64,000 nucleotides of DNA from NCBI GenBank assembly GCA_903876885.1, contig CAIRBP010000004.1:62001-126000 (forward strand), in the 5' to 3' direction. Of the stretch, positions 19,572-28,413 are shown in pieces. The stretch is from an uncultured Burkholderiales bacterium (GTDB lineage: Bacteria; Pseudomonadota; Gammaproteobacteria; Burkholderiales; Burkholderiaceae_C). A model generated the notes under the pieces. The model searched no databases, was not told the DNA's origin, and saw only the letters and a list, made by a program, of their open reading frames with translations. The position numbers and the translations under genes are program-made. Every line of letters starts with the position of its first letter. Position 1 is the stretch's first letter.

Positions 19572-19985
19572 TCAGTTAGGAACTAAAGTAGCTACGGGTT
19601 TGCCTTTTTCAACAACATAGGTCGCCAAGACCTTAGTTGTGCCCGATCCAGTATTGATACCGTCATGAATGACGCCTGGGGGAATAAAAAACACATCTCC
19701 GGCCTTTAAAATCCGAGGGGGTTGTCCGTCCACTCTAAGCTCGAGTTGCCCCTCTAAGATGTAGCCAATCTCCTCACCCGGATGCGTATGTCGCCCCGCA
19801 GCAGCGGTCTCAGGAAACTCCGCTCTCGCTTGCACTACAACTTTATCCGGTGTAGATAGATCGTGAGTTTGAAGAGGAACTCTAACCAACTTAGCTTGCT
19901 GGGAAAGTGCAATGGTTGAACAACCCAGTAAAAATGCACAAATTGCGGTGCGTTTGAAGAAATGTGGGTTTGAATTTGCGAACAT
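19572..19985 (-). CDS. exported small cupin protein
   Basis: A 137-residue protein with a signal peptide (about 1-28, ending STIALS-QQ) and one cupin barrel. The two cupin motifs are plain: GRHTHPGEEIGYILEGQLEL (about 65-84, with two His and one Glu metal ligand) and PPGVIHDGINTG (the last His). A metal-dependent periplasmic role is likely, but the reaction is unknown. An alternative upstream start at 20056 would add a non-signal-like leader and is not preferred. It lies 126 bases after soxA and 10 bases before the MDR gene. Confidence 0.87.
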   Translation of the reverse strand: MFANSNPHFFKRTAICAFLLGCSTIALSQQAKLVRVPLQTHDLSTPDKVVVQARAEFPETAAAGRHTHPGEEIGYILEGQLELRVDGQPPRILKAGDVFFIPPGVIHDGINTGSGTTKVLATYVVEKGKPVATLVPN

Positions 19986-20111
19986 AAAAATCTCCTTACG
20001 AAGTTTAAAAATTTATATTGATCCGAGTAGTTGCAATAAACATTTGAATTTTTCAAACGGCCTGGTTAATAAAGCTTTATCCGATTTTGCTCTTATTTAA
20101 GCAGGATTGGA

Positions 20112-20924
20112 CTAGCGTCTTACCCCAGGACTCTCGACTGTGATTTTGGAATCAGTTGAGCGCCACGCGAGAAAAAGTTCGAGATCCGTTAGTTCGCTTG
20201 ACCCAAGAGGGAACATATAAGCCCTCACCCCGCTCAAACAAGCTCTAAGCCTACGGTGCAAAGAGCCCATGCGTTGCCACTCCAATCGATAAGCCGGGAA
20301 ATCGTTGATGTGACCTTGACTGATCGTCTCGCCTTGAAGTTTTCTCCCCCAGTTTTGTTCGTGACAATGGGTGCACGCCAAATTGATTTGACCCATCCTT
20401 GTGTAGTATAGGTTTCGACCTTTGCGGAAATACTCTAAATTGGTTGAATCGATTTGGACGTTCATAGGTAGCCCCCTTGAAGCCATTGCCACATAGGCCG
20501 TTATTCCCAGCATTTCATCGGACTCTAGGACCAAAGGCGGGAGATGCTGATGGCGTGTTCTGCAAAGATTAATGCGTCCTTCTAAGTTGATAAGTTCGCC
20601 CGATATTTTGTCTATCTGAGGATAGTGCGTTGATACCCCCCTCATAGAGAGGTTACTCTGACCGTGACAACTCGCACAAGATTCGCTCGGGACCCCGGAG
20701 GGAAGAGCCTCAGTTTTTTTCCATAAAGCTTCGCCTTGTATGACCCATAAGAATGCGGGATTTAAATCATCACTTTTTTGCAAAGTGCGAAGATCCTCAC
20801 TCACAAAGGTCGCACCAGAGCGCAGCGCTTCTTTGGGCACAACGCGTTCGAAATCATTAGCATAAGACATAGCCATTGACCAACAAAGTTGGATCAATAT
20901 TAAAGTTCTTAGCAATCTTTCCAT
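20112..20924 (-). CDS. soxA: SoxA, dihaem c-type cytochrome of the Sox system
   Basis: A 270-residue periplasmic cytochrome with a signal peptide (1-22). Haem-binding motifs are C83ASCH87 and C184THCH188, and the RACLSGVRA block provides C229, the place of the persulfide-ligand cysteine in characterised SoxA (family motif CxxGVRAE). Conserved family stretches include SMRGV, LEGRINLCRTRHQH and AYRLEWQRMGSLHRR. With SoxX it forms SoxAX, which conjugates a sulfur substrate to the cysteine of SoxY. It lies 7 bases after soxZ. Most key residues are intact, so the cytochrome should be functional. Confidence 0.96.
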   Translation of the reverse strand: MERLLRTLILIQLCWSMAMSYANDFERVVPKEALRSGATFVSEDLRTLQKSDDLNPAFLWVIQGEALWKKTEALPSGVPSESCASCHGQSNLSMRGVSTHYPQIDKISGELINLEGRINLCRTRHQHLPPLVLESDEMLGITAYVAMASRGLPMNVQIDSTNLEYFRKGRNLYYTRMGQINLACTHCHEQNWGRKLQGETISQGHINDFPAYRLEWQRMGSLHRRLRACLSGVRAYMFPLGSSELTDLELFLAWRSTDSKITVESPGVRR

Positions 20925-20931
20925 TGTTTTA

Positions 20932-21249
20932 TTAGATAACTTCTATGAGCTTCTCGGCCTGCCCCACAGCACCTAAATCATCTTCCCACCAAAGCTTAAG
21001 AAGTCCAGTTTGAGTCGCCTTCATCCAAAACTGTAAACTTGGGTTAGCGGCGACCCCAGTGCCTAATGATGCGTTAAATATAAGATCCTGCCCGAGAGTC
21101 ACTCTCATATTTTTAATGACGTTCTTTGCAATAAGGGTTCCCATCATGTCTAAACGGTAACCTGTCTCCATGGGGTGTTGAATAAGTATCCGAATCTCAA
21201 AAGGCTCTCCACTTTTTATATTAGGAGGAATAATAATTCTTGCAGCCAT
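20932..21249 (-). CDS. soxZ: SoxZ, partner of the SoxY carrier
   Basis: A 105-residue protein matching SoxZ: ARIIIPPNIKSGEPFEIRIL at the start, GYRLDMMG, and LKLWWEDDLGAVGQAEKLIEV at the end. SoxZ has no leader of its own and is exported with SoxY. The ATG at 21249 is preferred over an in-frame upstream TTG at 21270, because it gives the conserved N-terminus and lies 2 bases past the soxY stop. It is translationally linked to soxY and followed by soxA. Confidence 0.95.
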   Translation of the reverse strand: MAARIIIPPNIKSGEPFEIRILIQHPMETGYRLDMMGTLIAKNVIKNMRVTLGQDLIFNASLGTGVAANPSLQFWMKATQTGLLKLWWEDDLGAVGQAEKLIEVI

Positions 21250-21251
21250 GA

Positions 21252-21758
21252 TTACGAAGCGTCCAAACAAGCAGACTCAGTGACTTCAACTGGAACTTGC
21301 GCGCTTAACCATTCACCCTTAGAGGTCACAGCAAGAGCGTGAACATTTTGTGAGCCGTTTAGCCTGACACGAGTAGATATTTCGGCTCTTGCATTCAGGG
21401 GGGTCAGATCAAACCGTGCGATAAAGGGTCTTGGATTTCGGTCCGACAAGATAAAAATACTTTTTACAAAATTTGTTGAGGTCATTGGACTATCAACATA
21501 GACCCTAAATGCAGCAGAATGACCATTATCAGCAAGTCTTGGCGTCTCAAGCACGATACCTCCTAGGCGAGGTTTTATACCCCCTGTAATTTCTTTATAC
21601 AAAACGGAAAATGCATCGCCAGTGGTTTGCGCCTTCGCAGCCCCGAGTGCAACAAAGGAACTTAAACCTAAATTTAGCTTTAGGGGATTTAAGAATACAC
21701 GCAGCGCACCCAAGCCAAATCCTCGCAAAGTATTGCGTTTAGCCTTTAATTTAAACAA
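21252..21758 (-). CDS. soxY: SoxY-like sulfur carrier with altered C-terminal arm
   Basis: A 168-residue exported protein with an N-terminal leader ending ALGAAKAQ (about residue 46) and the SoxY immunoglobulin-like core (TGGIKPRLGGIVLETPRLAD, STNFVKSIFILSDRNPRP, VRLNGSQNVHALA). True thiosulfate SoxY ends in a flexible GGCGG arm whose cysteine carries the substrate. Here the end is VTESACLDAS: one cysteine remains but the glycines are gone. I recall a SoxY-related family named for an AACIE arm, and this tail is closer to that. The leader has KRNTLRG rather than a clean RR pair. Frames were checked and no hidden GGCGG is present. It is preceded by soxX and followed by soxZ. Confidence 0.88.
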   Translation of the reverse strand: MFKLKAKRNTLRGFGLGALRVFLNPLKLNLGLSSFVALGAAKAQTTGDAFSVLYKEITGGIKPRLGGIVLETPRLADNGHSAAFRVYVDSPMTSTNFVKSIFILSDRNPRPFIARFDLTPLNARAEISTRVRLNGSQNVHALAVTSKGEWLSAQVPVEVTESACLDAS

Positions 21759-21792
21759 AGTACATTGCCCCTTAATTGTTTATTTACGAGAT

Positions 21793-22320
21793 TCATTTCT
21801 GAGTCTCTTTTAACGACACTAAATAAGTGACGACATCTTCAATTTGTTGTTCATTCATTAACGGTATCCCACGCCATTTGGGATCAACATTTTCGAGTCC
21901 CTGTACTTTGTAATAACTCGGCATGATGGTCTGCGTATTGAGAAGTGAGGAGTTGATGATCCTTAACCTAATTTGCCCACTTGTTAGTCTGGTACCGACG
22001 CCCTCTAGTAATGGGCCTAAATTACCGACTTGACCTTTAAAACCGGGAATAGCGTGACAAAGAGTACATTGACCGTCTCGGGTTTGAATAATTTTCTCAC
22101 CCCGCTGTGCAACCCCTACACGACCTCCAAGTGGATTAGGAACTGAATCCCCGACTACCTCGAAAGATATTAGAGGAGTGCTTACTTCTGATTTTTCAGA
22201 TACTTTAGTTACGCTTTGAGCGCAACTTACAGTAGTCATCAAATAAACGCAAGAAAATACTAAAGCATAAAATCCAGCGCTTAAAAACTCCAAAAAACTT
22301 CGCAAGATATTGATCATCAA
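21793..22320 (-). CDS. soxX: SoxX, monohaem cytochrome c of the Sox system
   Basis: A 175-residue exported cytochrome. The hydrophobic leader ends near residue 34 (TTVSCAQS; the cysteine could alternatively be lipidated). Haem attachment is C85TLCH89 and the distal methionine is M133 in TIMPSYYK, with NLGPLLEGVGTRL between them, as in SoxX. It pairs with SoxA. It is the first gene of the soxXYZA unit, 34 bases before soxY. No soxB, soxC or soxD is nearby. Confidence 0.94.
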   Translation of the reverse strand: MMINILRSFLEFLSAGFYALVFSCVYLMTTVSCAQSVTKVSEKSEVSTPLISFEVVGDSVPNPLGGRVGVAQRGEKIIQTRDGQCTLCHAIPGFKGQVGNLGPLLEGVGTRLTSGQIRLRIINSSLLNTQTIMPSYYKVQGLENVDPKWRGIPLMNEQQIEDVVTYLVSLKETQK

Positions 22321-22371
22321 TACACCGCACTTAAATATTCAAGAATACGCTTTGAAATCAAAGGAGAAAAC

Positions 22372-22398
22372 ATGACTCGCTCAATTTGAGCGAGTCAT
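22372..22398 (-). terminator. hairpin terminator between the IorAB-type operon and soxX
   Basis: ATGACTCGCTCAA (22372-22384) is followed after one T by its exact reverse complement (22386-22398). On the minus strand the stem is followed by GTTTTCT. It ends the molybdenum hydroxylase operon 106 bases past its stop and lies 52 bases before the soxX start. Confidence 0.75.
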
Positions 22399-22503
22399 CT
22401 AAAGGCCTATATGCTGCCCACTGAGGTGCCCATTTAAAACACCTGTTATCTATGTTTTAAGACTTGTTAAAGTTACTTAAAAAATTTTGATCAATCTCCA
22501 AAC

Positions 22504-24738
22504 TTAAACAATCTTAAGTCCAGAGTATTTCAAAGGCAAAGTTCTAATTGGCTTTCCACGAGCTTTATAAATAGCGTTCAAAATCGCAGGTGCTACAACA
22601 CAAATTGTTGGCTCACCCACTCCGCCCCAGAAATCAAAGGTCGGAGCGATTACTGTCTCAATCTGCGGCATTTGTCTTAAACGGGCAATCGGATAGGTAT
22701 CAAAGTTGCCCTGCTCAACACGACCATTCTTAATCGTTACCTCACTTTGCAAAGTATCTAAAGCATACGCCACTGAGCCCTCGACTTGAGCTGCAATCAT
22801 GCGTTGATTCACAGCGTGACCACAGTTAGTTGCGAGCACTAGTTTGTGGATGCGTACCTCATTGCCCTTAACGCTTACCTCAGCAACTGCTGCTGTGTAA
22901 CTACCGTAACCCATAAACTGTGCTATTCCTTTGAACCTTCCCGGAGCTGCGGGTTTGCTCCATCCAGCTTTTTCGGCGACTGCGTTTAAGACACCCAAAT
23001 GTTTAGGGTGGTCTTTTAACAGAGCGCGTCTAAACTCTAAAGAGTCGCGTCCAGCCGCATGTACGATCTCCTCCATAAAGCATTCGCTGTAAACTCCGTT
23101 TTGATTTGTATTGACCCCTCTCCACGGACCAACTGGCACGTGTGAATTTCGCATTGCGTACTCGATCTTCAAATTAGGAATGGTGTACCCAAACTGTGCA
23201 TCATGTGGCTCTGGCCAAAAGCCTTGAAGTTGACGACGGTCTTTGCCGTCAATAATGTTGTGTGGCGCGGCGTAGGCATTAATTGAATGACCCGACACGC
23301 GCACATGCATCCCAACCAAGTTACCGGCCTTATCCAAGCCAGCAGACATTTTGCAATGCCCTATGGGTCGGTAAAAATCGTGACCAATATCTTCTTCTCT
23401 ACTCCATAAAAGTTTAACGGGAGTACCAAGCATTTGCTTACCTAGCAAAGCCGCTTGTCTCACGTAATCTTGGAAACCTCCTCGGCGTCCAAAACCAGTA
23501 CCTAGGGACATGTTGTAAACCTCACATTTTGTGATGTCCAATCCTGTCGATTTGGCCAATTCTGCTAACGCAGCCTCAGCGTTTTGTGAAGGCACCCAAA
23601 CCTCTGCTTTATCAGCTGTAATTAAGGCTGTACAGTTCATAGGCTCCATACAAGCGTGGCTTACAAAAGGGGTGATGTAAGTGGCCTCAACCTTGGTGTA
23701 GGCTTGAGCGATTGCAGAATCAGCATCACCCAAGTTGGTATCAGCAAATACGTTTTGAGTTGAGGTTAGACCCTCCTCCAAAGTCGCTCTAATAGTATCG
23801 CTGGAGACTTTTGCATGAACGCCTTCATCCCAAACGATAGGGAGTGCATTCAAGGCCTGTTTGGCGCGCCACCAGTTATCAGCGACTACTGCCACTGCGT
23901 TATCGTCTACCCGCAACACCGCCTTTACGCCGCGCATTGATTTAACAGCAGAATCATCAAAGCTCTTCAATTTACCCTCAAACACAGGGCAAGCCTTGAT
24001 TGCGGCGTAAACCATCCCGGGCAATTTCACATCGACAGCATATTTCAAACGCCCGTTTACCTTTAAAGCAGTGTCAAGTCGCTTGAGAGGCTTTCCAGCA
24101 AGTTTCCAATCCTTGGGAGACTTTAGAACAATGGTTTTTACATCTGGGGCGGGCAGTTTTGCTGCTTGATCAGCCACTTGTCCGTAGGAGAGTTGACGAC
24201 CCGTTGCACCGTGTTGAATGACACCCTTGGTTACGACTAACTCACCGACTGGGACACCAAGTTGATTACCAGCGGCTTGCACCAAAAGAATCTTTGCAGC
24301 CGCACCGCCTTGTCTCACATACTCTTGAGACTCACGAATACCACGACTTCCCCCCGTTGCCATATTTTTCCAAACTCTGTTTCTTGCTAAGTTTTGACCT
24401 GCAGTCATTTGCTGGACGCTAACACGTGCCCAGTCACAGTCAAGTTCCTCAGCTACGAGTTGAGCCAGCCCCGTGTGAGTACCTTGCCCCATTTCGGCGC
24501 GGACAACACGAATCACGACAGAGTCATCAGATTTAATGAGGACCCAAGCGTTTACCTCTTGCATTAAAGCGGCTTGCGCGGTCTGGGCTAAGGCAGGAAC
24601 GTGAAACCCCACGGAGAGTCCACCACCGGCAACTGCTGCAGTGCCAACTACGAAGGAGCGCCGTGACAGCTTGATAGATTTTTCCAAGGAAATCGGCTGT
24701 GAGTTTTGTTCTAAATGAGATTTTGTAATTGTGGTCAT
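22504..24738 (-). CDS. IorB-type molybdopterin subunit of a periplasmic aldehyde/xanthine-family hydroxylase
   Basis: A 744-residue protein with a Tat leader (KLSRRSFVVGTAAVAGGG, ~24-41). Family features include EMGQGTHTGLAQLVAEELD, ATGGSRGIRES, the FGRRGGFQDYVRQAALL block and, near the end, WGGVGEPTICVVAPAI with the glutamate that acts as base at the Mo centre. The family is xanthine-dehydrogenase-like, of the two-subunit isoquinoline oxidoreductase (IorAB) type, which hydroxylates N-heterocycles or oxidises aldehydes and passes electrons to a cytochrome. The substrate is unknown. The [2Fe-2S] partner is 13 bases upstream. Confidence 0.93.
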   Translation of the reverse strand: MTTITKSHLEQNSQPISLEKSIKLSRRSFVVGTAAVAGGGLSVGFHVPALAQTAQAALMQEVNAWVLIKSDDSVVIRVVRAEMGQGTHTGLAQLVAEELDCDWARVSVQQMTAGQNLARNRVWKNMATGGSRGIRESQEYVRQGGAAAKILLVQAAGNQLGVPVGELVVTKGVIQHGATGRQLSYGQVADQAAKLPAPDVKTIVLKSPKDWKLAGKPLKRLDTALKVNGRLKYAVDVKLPGMVYAAIKACPVFEGKLKSFDDSAVKSMRGVKAVLRVDDNAVAVVADNWWRAKQALNALPIVWDEGVHAKVSSDTIRATLEEGLTSTQNVFADTNLGDADSAIAQAYTKVEATYITPFVSHACMEPMNCTALITADKAEVWVPSQNAEAALAELAKSTGLDITKCEVYNMSLGTGFGRRGGFQDYVRQAALLGKQMLGTPVKLLWSREEDIGHDFYRPIGHCKMSAGLDKAGNLVGMHVRVSGHSINAYAAPHNIIDGKDRRQLQGFWPEPHDAQFGYTIPNLKIEYAMRNSHVPVGPWRGVNTNQNGVYSECFMEEIVHAAGRDSLEFRRALLKDHPKHLGVLNAVAEKAGWSKPAAPGRFKGIAQFMGYGSYTAAVAEVSVKGNEVRIHKLVLATNCGHAVNQRMIAAQVEGSVAYALDTLQSEVTIKNGRVEQGNFDTYPIARLRQMPQIETVIAPTFDFWGGVGEPTICVVAPAILNAIYKARGKPIRTLPLKYSGLKIV

Positions 24739-24751
24739 TGCTTTTCTCCCA

Positions 24752-25282
24752 TTAAGCGTTTGAAATCATTTCAGAGTCAACACTTTTAGAGTCAACACCA
24801 TCGGCCATGTAATGGATAACTGATCCGATTCCTTTACCCGTTTCAGCTGCGTGATGAATCGCCGCTCTAATACGCTGATATGTTCCACAGCGACAAATAT
24901 TAGTCATAGCTTCATCAATATCTTTATCAGTGGGTTTTGGAATTTTTGCCAGTAAGGCTGAAGCAGCCATTATTTGACCCGACTGGCAGTAACCACACTG
25001 GGGAACGTCCAACTCAAGCCAAGCCTCTTGCACAGGGTGAGTAGAGTCAGTTGATAGTCCCTCGATCGTAACGATCTTTTGACCTACCGCTGCAGACACG
25101 GGATAAGAGCATGAACGTACAGGCTGTCCGTTTAAATGAACTGTACATGCTCCGCACTGAGCAATACCACATCCAAATTTAGTCCCGGTCATCCCAAGAG
25201 CATCACGTAAAACCCATAGCAAAGGCATATCGGGCTCTACATCGACCATTTGATTTTGACCATTAATATTCAGTTCAATCAT
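24752..25282 (-). CDS. IorA-type [2Fe-2S] subunit
   Basis: A 176-residue ferredoxin-like subunit. Four cysteines of the plant-type cluster are C38, C43, C46 and C58 ([14 protein letters not shown]), and those of the second cluster are C96, C99, C130 and C132 (CGYCQSGQ and CRCGTYQR). It transfers electrons out of the molybdenum subunit, with which it forms an operon 13 bases apart. It lacks a leader and is carried out with its Tat-exported partner. The last ~25 residues extend beyond the family core (~150). Confidence 0.95.
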   Translation of the reverse strand: MIELNINGQNQMVDVEPDMPLLWVLRDALGMTGTKFGCGIAQCGACTVHLNGQPVRSCSYPVSAAVGQKIVTIEGLSTDSTHPVQEAWLELDVPQCGYCQSGQIMAASALLAKIPKPTDKDIDEAMTNICRCGTYQRIRAAIHHAAETGKGIGSVIHYMADGVDSKSVDSEMISNA

Positions 25283-25448
25283 TTTTTAACCTCAAAAAAA
25301 GAAATCGTTTTATAAAAATTCGAGTTAGTAAATTCAATAAAGCAAATCTGCACCCTACCCCTAAACTTAATCTGTCAGACTACTCGTAATCTAAGTAGGT
25401 GGAATTAAACCACTAAATTTACATATTCTCACTAGCGAAAATCCATTA

Positions 25449-25474
25449 CTGTCTGCATTTAAATATGCAAACAG
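25449..25474. repeat. stem-loop between yaeQ and the IorAB-type operon
   Basis: CTGTCTGCAT (25449-25458) pairs with ATGCAAACAG (25465-25474) with one mismatch around a 6-base loop. It lies past the yaeQ stop on the minus strand and may be its transcript end, but no T-run follows. Confidence 0.4.
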
Positions 25475-25543
25475 CTTTACAAAGCAAACTTTATTAAAAA
25501 AATTAATAATAGTACTTTTGGGGTAACTTAGATGACGCGCCGG

Positions 25544-26095
25544 TTAATAAGTTCGACTTGCCCTAAATTCCTCTACGCTGAAGCTTTCTTGACCCTTGTC
25601 GCAAGATACCAAGACTTCCCCCTCTTGAAGATTGACGTGAAGTTGCATACCGCGCTCTACCCAACCTCCAAGCGCCTTTGAAGCTTGCTGTGGCAAGCAA
25701 ATCACACGTACGTTCTTTGCTCGCTCAACTTTGTTTTGAATCCCGCTCCACCATAATTTTGAAGCCTGGCCCGAGTAGGCACAAATAACGACTTGCTCGC
25801 TTTTGGATGAAGCTTTCAAAATTCGCTTCTCATCGGGTTGTCCAACTTCTAGCCACAATTTGATTTGACCGGTTAAATCTTTAACCCAAATATCTGGCTC
25901 ATCGATATCAGAAAGTCCTTTTGTAAAGACTAGATCCTCCTCGGCGTAGAGCGCAAACAATACTAAGCGAACCATCATCCTCTCAGCGGTTTCAGATGGG
26001 TGTTGTGCGACGGTTAAGGCATGGCTGTTGTAGTAATTTCTTTCTGTATCGGAGATATGAAGATCTACTTTGTAAATAGTGGAGCGCAATGCCAT
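25544..26095 (-). CDS. yaeQ: YaeQ family protein
   Basis: A 183-residue cytoplasmic protein matching YaeQ over its length: MALRSTIYKVDLHISDTERN at the start, HPSETAERMMVRLV (~32-45), DEPDIWVKDLTGQIKLWLEVG (~66-86) and SSKSEQVVICAYS. The fold is a PD-(D/E)XK nuclease-like one and E. coli YaeQ was proposed to compensate for RfaH loss, but the function remains unsettled. It appears monocistronic. Confidence 0.92.
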   Translation of the reverse strand: MALRSTIYKVDLHISDTERNYYNSHALTVAQHPSETAERMMVRLVLFALYAEEDLVFTKGLSDIDEPDIWVKDLTGQIKLWLEVGQPDEKRILKASSKSEQVVICAYSGQASKLWWSGIQNKVERAKNVRVICLPQQASKALGGWVERGMQLHVNLQEGEVLVSCDKGQESFSVEEFRASRTY

Positions 26096-26241
26096 GATGT
26101 GTTAATCTGAAAAGTGTTAATGCTATAAAAGATTTTAAAAATGCGTAAAAAATCTCATTGCATTGGAAAGAAAACGGAATTTAGAACAGGGATTAGTGTA
26201 GGTTAGATTTCAAAACTCAATAAATTTAAAAATTTAAAAAA

Positions 26242-27006
26242 TCAATTAAATCTTTGGTCAATTTCAAATAAAAAATAATTTTTAGGGGAATTGGAGTTCA
26301 ACCCATAACCAGCTCTAAACCCAGCCTGCAAATCATTATTAACCAAATATGCAGATCCTATATCTGCACTTTGAACTACTCCATTTTCACTTGACTTGGA
26401 TAGGGTCGGAATAGATAGTTCAACAAAAACTCTAGCGTTTGAAGAGAGTCTTTTGTTTAAAACTGCACCAAATATACCGGCAGTATAGGTCTGGTTAGCT
26501 TCGTTAATTTGTGATGCAATTCCCGGCATTAGACCCAGAGCCAAATCGCTAGGTAACTCCCAAGTTAAAACTGAACGAAATGAGGGCAAGATTGCGTTAT
26601 TTTTAAAAGCAGGTGATGCAATCGGGGTTTGAAAATGCGCAATCCATGAAATTGAGGGCAAGGCTCTGTTTGGGTCTTTATCAAGACTGTGATACTTTAA
26701 ACCAAATGAAGTATTTCCAAAACCGTCTTCTTTATCACGGTGGATATATCCATCGCTTGCAATCCGAAGTTCCCAATTCTCAGAAAAGCCGTACCTAATT
26801 AATAGGGGTGAGTTGAACTCCGCTAGGGTTGAACCACTGCGTGAACTTTTGTTTGAGCCCACATCAAATTCATATTGAAAGTAGCCTAAGGGCACTACCT
26901 CTGAGGACTCTACGAAATCTGGACCATCTGTATCAATTGGTTCTAGTGCAAACGAAAAGTTAACAAACAGTATCAAAATAAATAACGCAAACACCCGCGA
27001 AATCAT
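26242..27006 (-). CDS. outer-membrane transporter-like protein (PF13557-like)
   Basis: A 254-residue protein with a signal peptide (about 1-20, VFALFILILFVNFSFALE) and alternating short amphipathic strands, ending in a beta-strand with terminal aromatic/Asn (NYFLFEIDQRFN), as expected for an outer-membrane barrel. The N-terminal PIDTDGPDFVESSEVVPLG and LLIRYGFSENWELRI resemble the meta-pathway phenol-degradation family. No ligand can be named. The porin gene is 57 bases upstream on the same strand. Confidence 0.7.
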   Translation of the reverse strand: MISRVFALFILILFVNFSFALEPIDTDGPDFVESSEVVPLGYFQYEFDVGSNKSSRSGSTLAEFNSPLLIRYGFSENWELRIASDGYIHRDKEDGFGNTSFGLKYHSLDKDPNRALPSISWIAHFQTPIASPAFKNNAILPSFRSVLTWELPSDLALGLMPGIASQINEANQTYTAGIFGAVLNKRLSSNARVFVELSIPTLSKSSENGVVQSADIGSAYLVNNDLQAGFRAGYGLNSNSPKNYFLFEIDQRFN

Positions 27007-27063
27007 AACTACAAATCCTTTTCAAAGCAGCCAACTTAGAACCCACCGCTTTAAACAGAAAGA

Positions 27064-28413
27064 TTAGAACTCGACGTGATATCTTGCGCCAAAAACATTG
27101 AGTGGCCCCCTTTGAGCATTGTAGGCAGGGTTTTGAATAAATTGCCAATCAAGCGTTAACCAATTGTTTCTGGCAAAGCTATAGCTATAAAAAGTTTCTA
27201 AAATTTGCTCTGGTGCAGATCTGAAATTTTTATAACCATCACCTATAAAAAATGATACCCCTCCTGCCTGCAAGAATCTAAGCCGCTCGGCAGAGATCCA
27301 GTCAATCATTAAAGACATACCGACTGTGTCGTCAGCTCTTTGCCATTTCGTACCGTTTATAAGTAATCCAGTGGATAGAGATGAGTCAGCTTCAGTGAAA
27401 GCTAGTGTCTCAGTTCTGCCGTCAGACTTCATGGCTCGGAGGAAAAATCCCACACTGGGATCTAATGATTGCTCAACGTTTACGCCGATTCCGTATTTGT
27501 CCTTCTCTGATCCCCTGACCTTAATTAATGCGTCTGGACCCGTTTGGATCGGATAATTGTTAGCAGCCAAATAATTTGTAGCGTCGTTAAAGCTCGCCAT
27601 TACCGCCCTATCGTGATAGAACAAAACGCGAAACACACCGTTTTTATCGGCAAGTCTGTATGAATGCTCAATTTCAAATTGGTCACCGTAATGCTTTAGG
27701 AGCTTGAGATCAACTGCTTCAACGTTAGGCGTAACGGGGGTTGACATTCTTCCGATGCGGTATACCCAGTCATCCCTATACCACTCGGCAGCAAAACCCC
27801 AACCGTAACCGCGGGCATCCGCCGCATAATCATAAGAAGCGTAAGTCCAGTTACCCCAGTTCTGAAACTGAGTTCTTGGATCTTTCGCGTACGAGTTATT
27901 ATCAAATACATCTAGAGTAGAGAAGTTACCCGCAGTTAGGACCACTCTGTTGTGATCAACAAATCCAGCCATCTGATTAAAATCGCTGTCAACGCGCTCT
28001 TTTTCACCGCCCTGCCCCCAAGTCTCCCTTAGGAAAAGGCGTTGCCTGTAAAAACTAGGAGCAGTTCCGGCCGCTCTAGTGATCTCCCCGTTAGTGAAGG
28101 CACCCAGCCCTACCAAAGCTCCAGTAAAAGGGACTCCGGTTACAACTTCAGGGTCAAAATAGAGCTCTCCTCCCTCCCAAGGCCTATACCCCCAATGCGC
28201 AGTAGCACTAGTTGTATACAAGACATCGCGACCAGAAGTTAAGCTATTCACTCCACTTGGCTGAAGAGAATTAAAACCGGAGTGTTCCTGCCGGTTCAAT
28301 GTTATTTGGTATTTAGCGGACACATTCTCCGTGTCCTGAATGTCCTCTACAGATTGCGCAAATAGGTTTAGCGCTAAAAATGCTTGCAGGAAGACGAATA
28401 CAAATAATCTCAT
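27064..28413 (-). CDS. OprB-type carbohydrate porin
   Basis: A 449-residue outer-membrane porin with a signal peptide (1-19, ending LNLFA-Q). It has OprB-like blocks such as YQITLNRQEHSGFNSLQPSG, GGELYFDPEVVTG, RLFLRETWG and the terminal strand LNVFGARYHVEF ending in phenylalanine. OprB-family porins admit sugars and other small hydrophilic solutes. It is likely the first gene of a two-gene unit with the barrel protein downstream; the 461-base region upstream is shared with the divergent aminotransferase gene. Confidence 0.85.
   Translation of the reverse strand: MRLFVFVFLQAFLALNLFAQSVEDIQDTENVSAKYQITLNRQEHSGFNSLQPSGVNSLTSGRDVLYTTSATAHWGYRPWEGGELYFDPEVVTGVPFTGALVGLGAFTNGEITRAAGTAPSFYRQRLFLRETWGQGGEKERVDSDFNQMAGFVDHNRVVLTAGNFSTLDVFDNNSYAKDPRTQFQNWGNWTYASYDYAADARGYGWGFAAEWYRDDWVYRIGRMSTPVTPNVEAVDLKLLKHYGDQFEIEHSYRLADKNGVFRVLFYHDRAVMASFNDATNYLAANNYPIQTGPDALIKVRGSEKDKYGIGVNVEQSLDPSVGFFLRAMKSDGRTETLAFTEADSSLSTGLLINGTKWQRADDTVGMSLMIDWISAERLRFLQAGGVSFFIGDGYKNFRSAPEQILETFYSYSFARNNWLTLDWQFIQNPAYNAQRGPLNVFGARYHVEF

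Noticed and set aside
22367..22389. Tiny reading frame with AGGAGA and ATG inside the terminator
   Set aside because: It would encode five residues only and coincides with the perfect hairpin.
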